A DNA stretch of 6,205 bases from Nitrospinota bacterium (lineage in GTDB: Bacteria > Nitrospinota > Nitrospinia > UBA9942): positions 1 to 6,205 of the forward strand of contig JACRGN010000134.1 in NCBI GenBank assembly GCA_016234205.1. Reading direction: 5' to 3'. Under the pieces are notes generated by a model that was not told the origin of the DNA, did not search any database, and saw nothing but the letters and a program-made list of their open reading frames with translations. Below, piece after piece: positions 5,668-6,205 of the stretch. The position numbers were made by a program, and so were the translations under genes. How positions within the stretch are numbered: position 1 is the stretch's first letter; each line of letters opens with the position of its first letter.

Positions 5668-6205
5668 CTATTTTCCAAAAAGTGTTGTCAGTAACTTTTT
5701 TGACATTTCGCGGCTTAATTCAATCTCGTTTTTTTGCTCAATTCCAAATACAGACCTCATTAAGCTGCTGCCTCTTTCAGAATGGAAACCCCGCCACAGT
5801 GTTATCCCTGAATTAGACTCGACCAGCCGAAGAGATAGGGAAACGACGGCATATTGTGCCCCCCCTCCTCTACCCTGACCATAGGTGTCCACCGAACCAA
5901 TAAAAAGCGCCTGCACACCTAACTTCTCAGAAATTCTCTTGATGCTCTCAATGTCCAATGCCACAAGTTCCCCCTCTCTAAACCCCATTTCTCTAAAAAC
6001 ATCAGCTACTGCCTTATTAACCTCTCCCTCCTCTGCCACTTCAAATACCCCGCTTTCAAGTATATCCATTACAATAATGCTCTTAAGTTTCTCGCCGGCA
6101 TATTTGTCATCCGTCAGATTATTTAGCGGGAGCACTGCAACCTTTTTAATATACTGAAAGTTTACATTAGCTCTGATATATTGTTTAGGAGCCGTGCCGC
6201 ATCCA
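5668..6205 (-). CDS. CsgG/LpoB-like lipoprotein (copy 1), N-terminal signal beyond the window
   Basis: The reading frame is open to the window edge, so the true start is upstream. An internal GTG (6135-6133) is not the start, because conserved sequence continues before it: the visible protein begins GCGTAPKQY, where the Cys at codon 6201-6199 looks like the lipidated residue of an xGC lipobox. The mature part would be about 177 residues. It contains KKVAVLPLNN, a SGVFEVAEE strand, IESIKRISEKLGVQALFIG, and SLRLVESNSGITLW followed by GFHSERGSSL. Motif order and spacing match the lipoprotein at 3318-3899, so the two are paralogues of one CsgG/LpoB-like alpha/beta family. It differs by a glycine-rich loop (GQGRGGG) and a longer segment before IESIKR. 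It probably serves as an envelope assembly or accessory lipoprotein for the cytochromes encoded downstream; the exact role is not visible. Confidence 0.87.
   Translation of the reverse strand, partial: GCGTAPKQYIRANVNFQYIKKVAVLPLNNLTDDKYAGEKLKSIIVMDILESGVFEVAEEGEVNKAVADVFREMGFREGELVALDIESIKRISEKLGVQALFIGSVDTYGQGRGGGAQYAVVSLSLRLVESNSGITLWRGFHSERGSSLMRSVFGIEQKNEIELSREMSKKLLTTLFGK

Noticed and set aside
6133..6135. GTG as the start of the 5' lipoprotein gene
   Set aside because: Conserved sequence (KKVA before VLPLNN) and a plausible lipobox Cys lie upstream in the same frame, so the start is beyond the window.
4192..6157. Plus-strand ORFs at 4192-4428, 5624-5878 and 5885-6157
   Set aside because: They are antisense to the HAMP, cytochrome and lipoprotein genes, with no recognisable domain.

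Overview
The window looks like part of one long minus-strand operon from an AT-rich, Gram-negative anaerobe that respires with c-type cytochromes. The signs are exported proteins with many heme motifs, three proteins with lipoprotein signals (a fourth is possible), and a SurA/PpiD-like periplasmic foldase. Nitrospirota, Desulfobacterota or a related candidate phylum would fit, but nothing in the window fixes the taxonomy. No tRNA, rRNA, CRISPR array, transposase, promoter or convincing terminator was seen. Both ends of the operon lie outside the window.

In transcription order (high to low coordinate) the genes are: a CsgG/LpoB-like lipoprotein missing its N-terminal signal (5668-6205); a five-heme cytochrome with fibronectin-III-like beta domains in its middle (4480-5664); a small two-TM HAMP protein with no output domain (3907-4461); a second CsgG/LpoB-like lipoprotein, paralogous to the first (3318-3899); a lipoprotein foldase with two parvulin domains (1579-3321); and a very heme-rich paired-CXXCH cytochrome whose C-terminus lies beyond base 1 (1-1582). 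The last gene has 20 CXXCH motifs in its first 527 residues at near-constant 22-28 residue spacing. It is easy to miss because it has no stop codon in the window and because shorter antisense ORFs overlap it. Gaps between genes are 3, 18 and 7 bp, and the last two junctions are 4-bp ATGA overlaps, so translation is probably coupled.

The gene set suggests a periplasmic, outer-membrane or extracellular electron-transfer module. The two cytochromes would carry electrons, the parvulin lipoprotein would help fold or export them, the two small lipoproteins would act in envelope assembly, and the HAMP protein would link the inner membrane to the system. That joint role is inference from neighbourhood and is not shown by any single motif.

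The most unusual feature is at DNA level. Two degenerate heptanucleotide repeat blocks (about 1490-1556 and 3200-3307), in opposite orientation, lie exactly where the signal peptides of two adjacent genes are encoded. Each reads purine-rich then pyrimidine-rich, and so encodes a charged n-region followed by a hydrophobic core whichever way it is inserted. A second repeat type at 1556-1590 contains the stop codon of the foldase and the start codon of the big cytochrome. Dispersed repeats therefore appear to have become gene boundaries and signal peptides.
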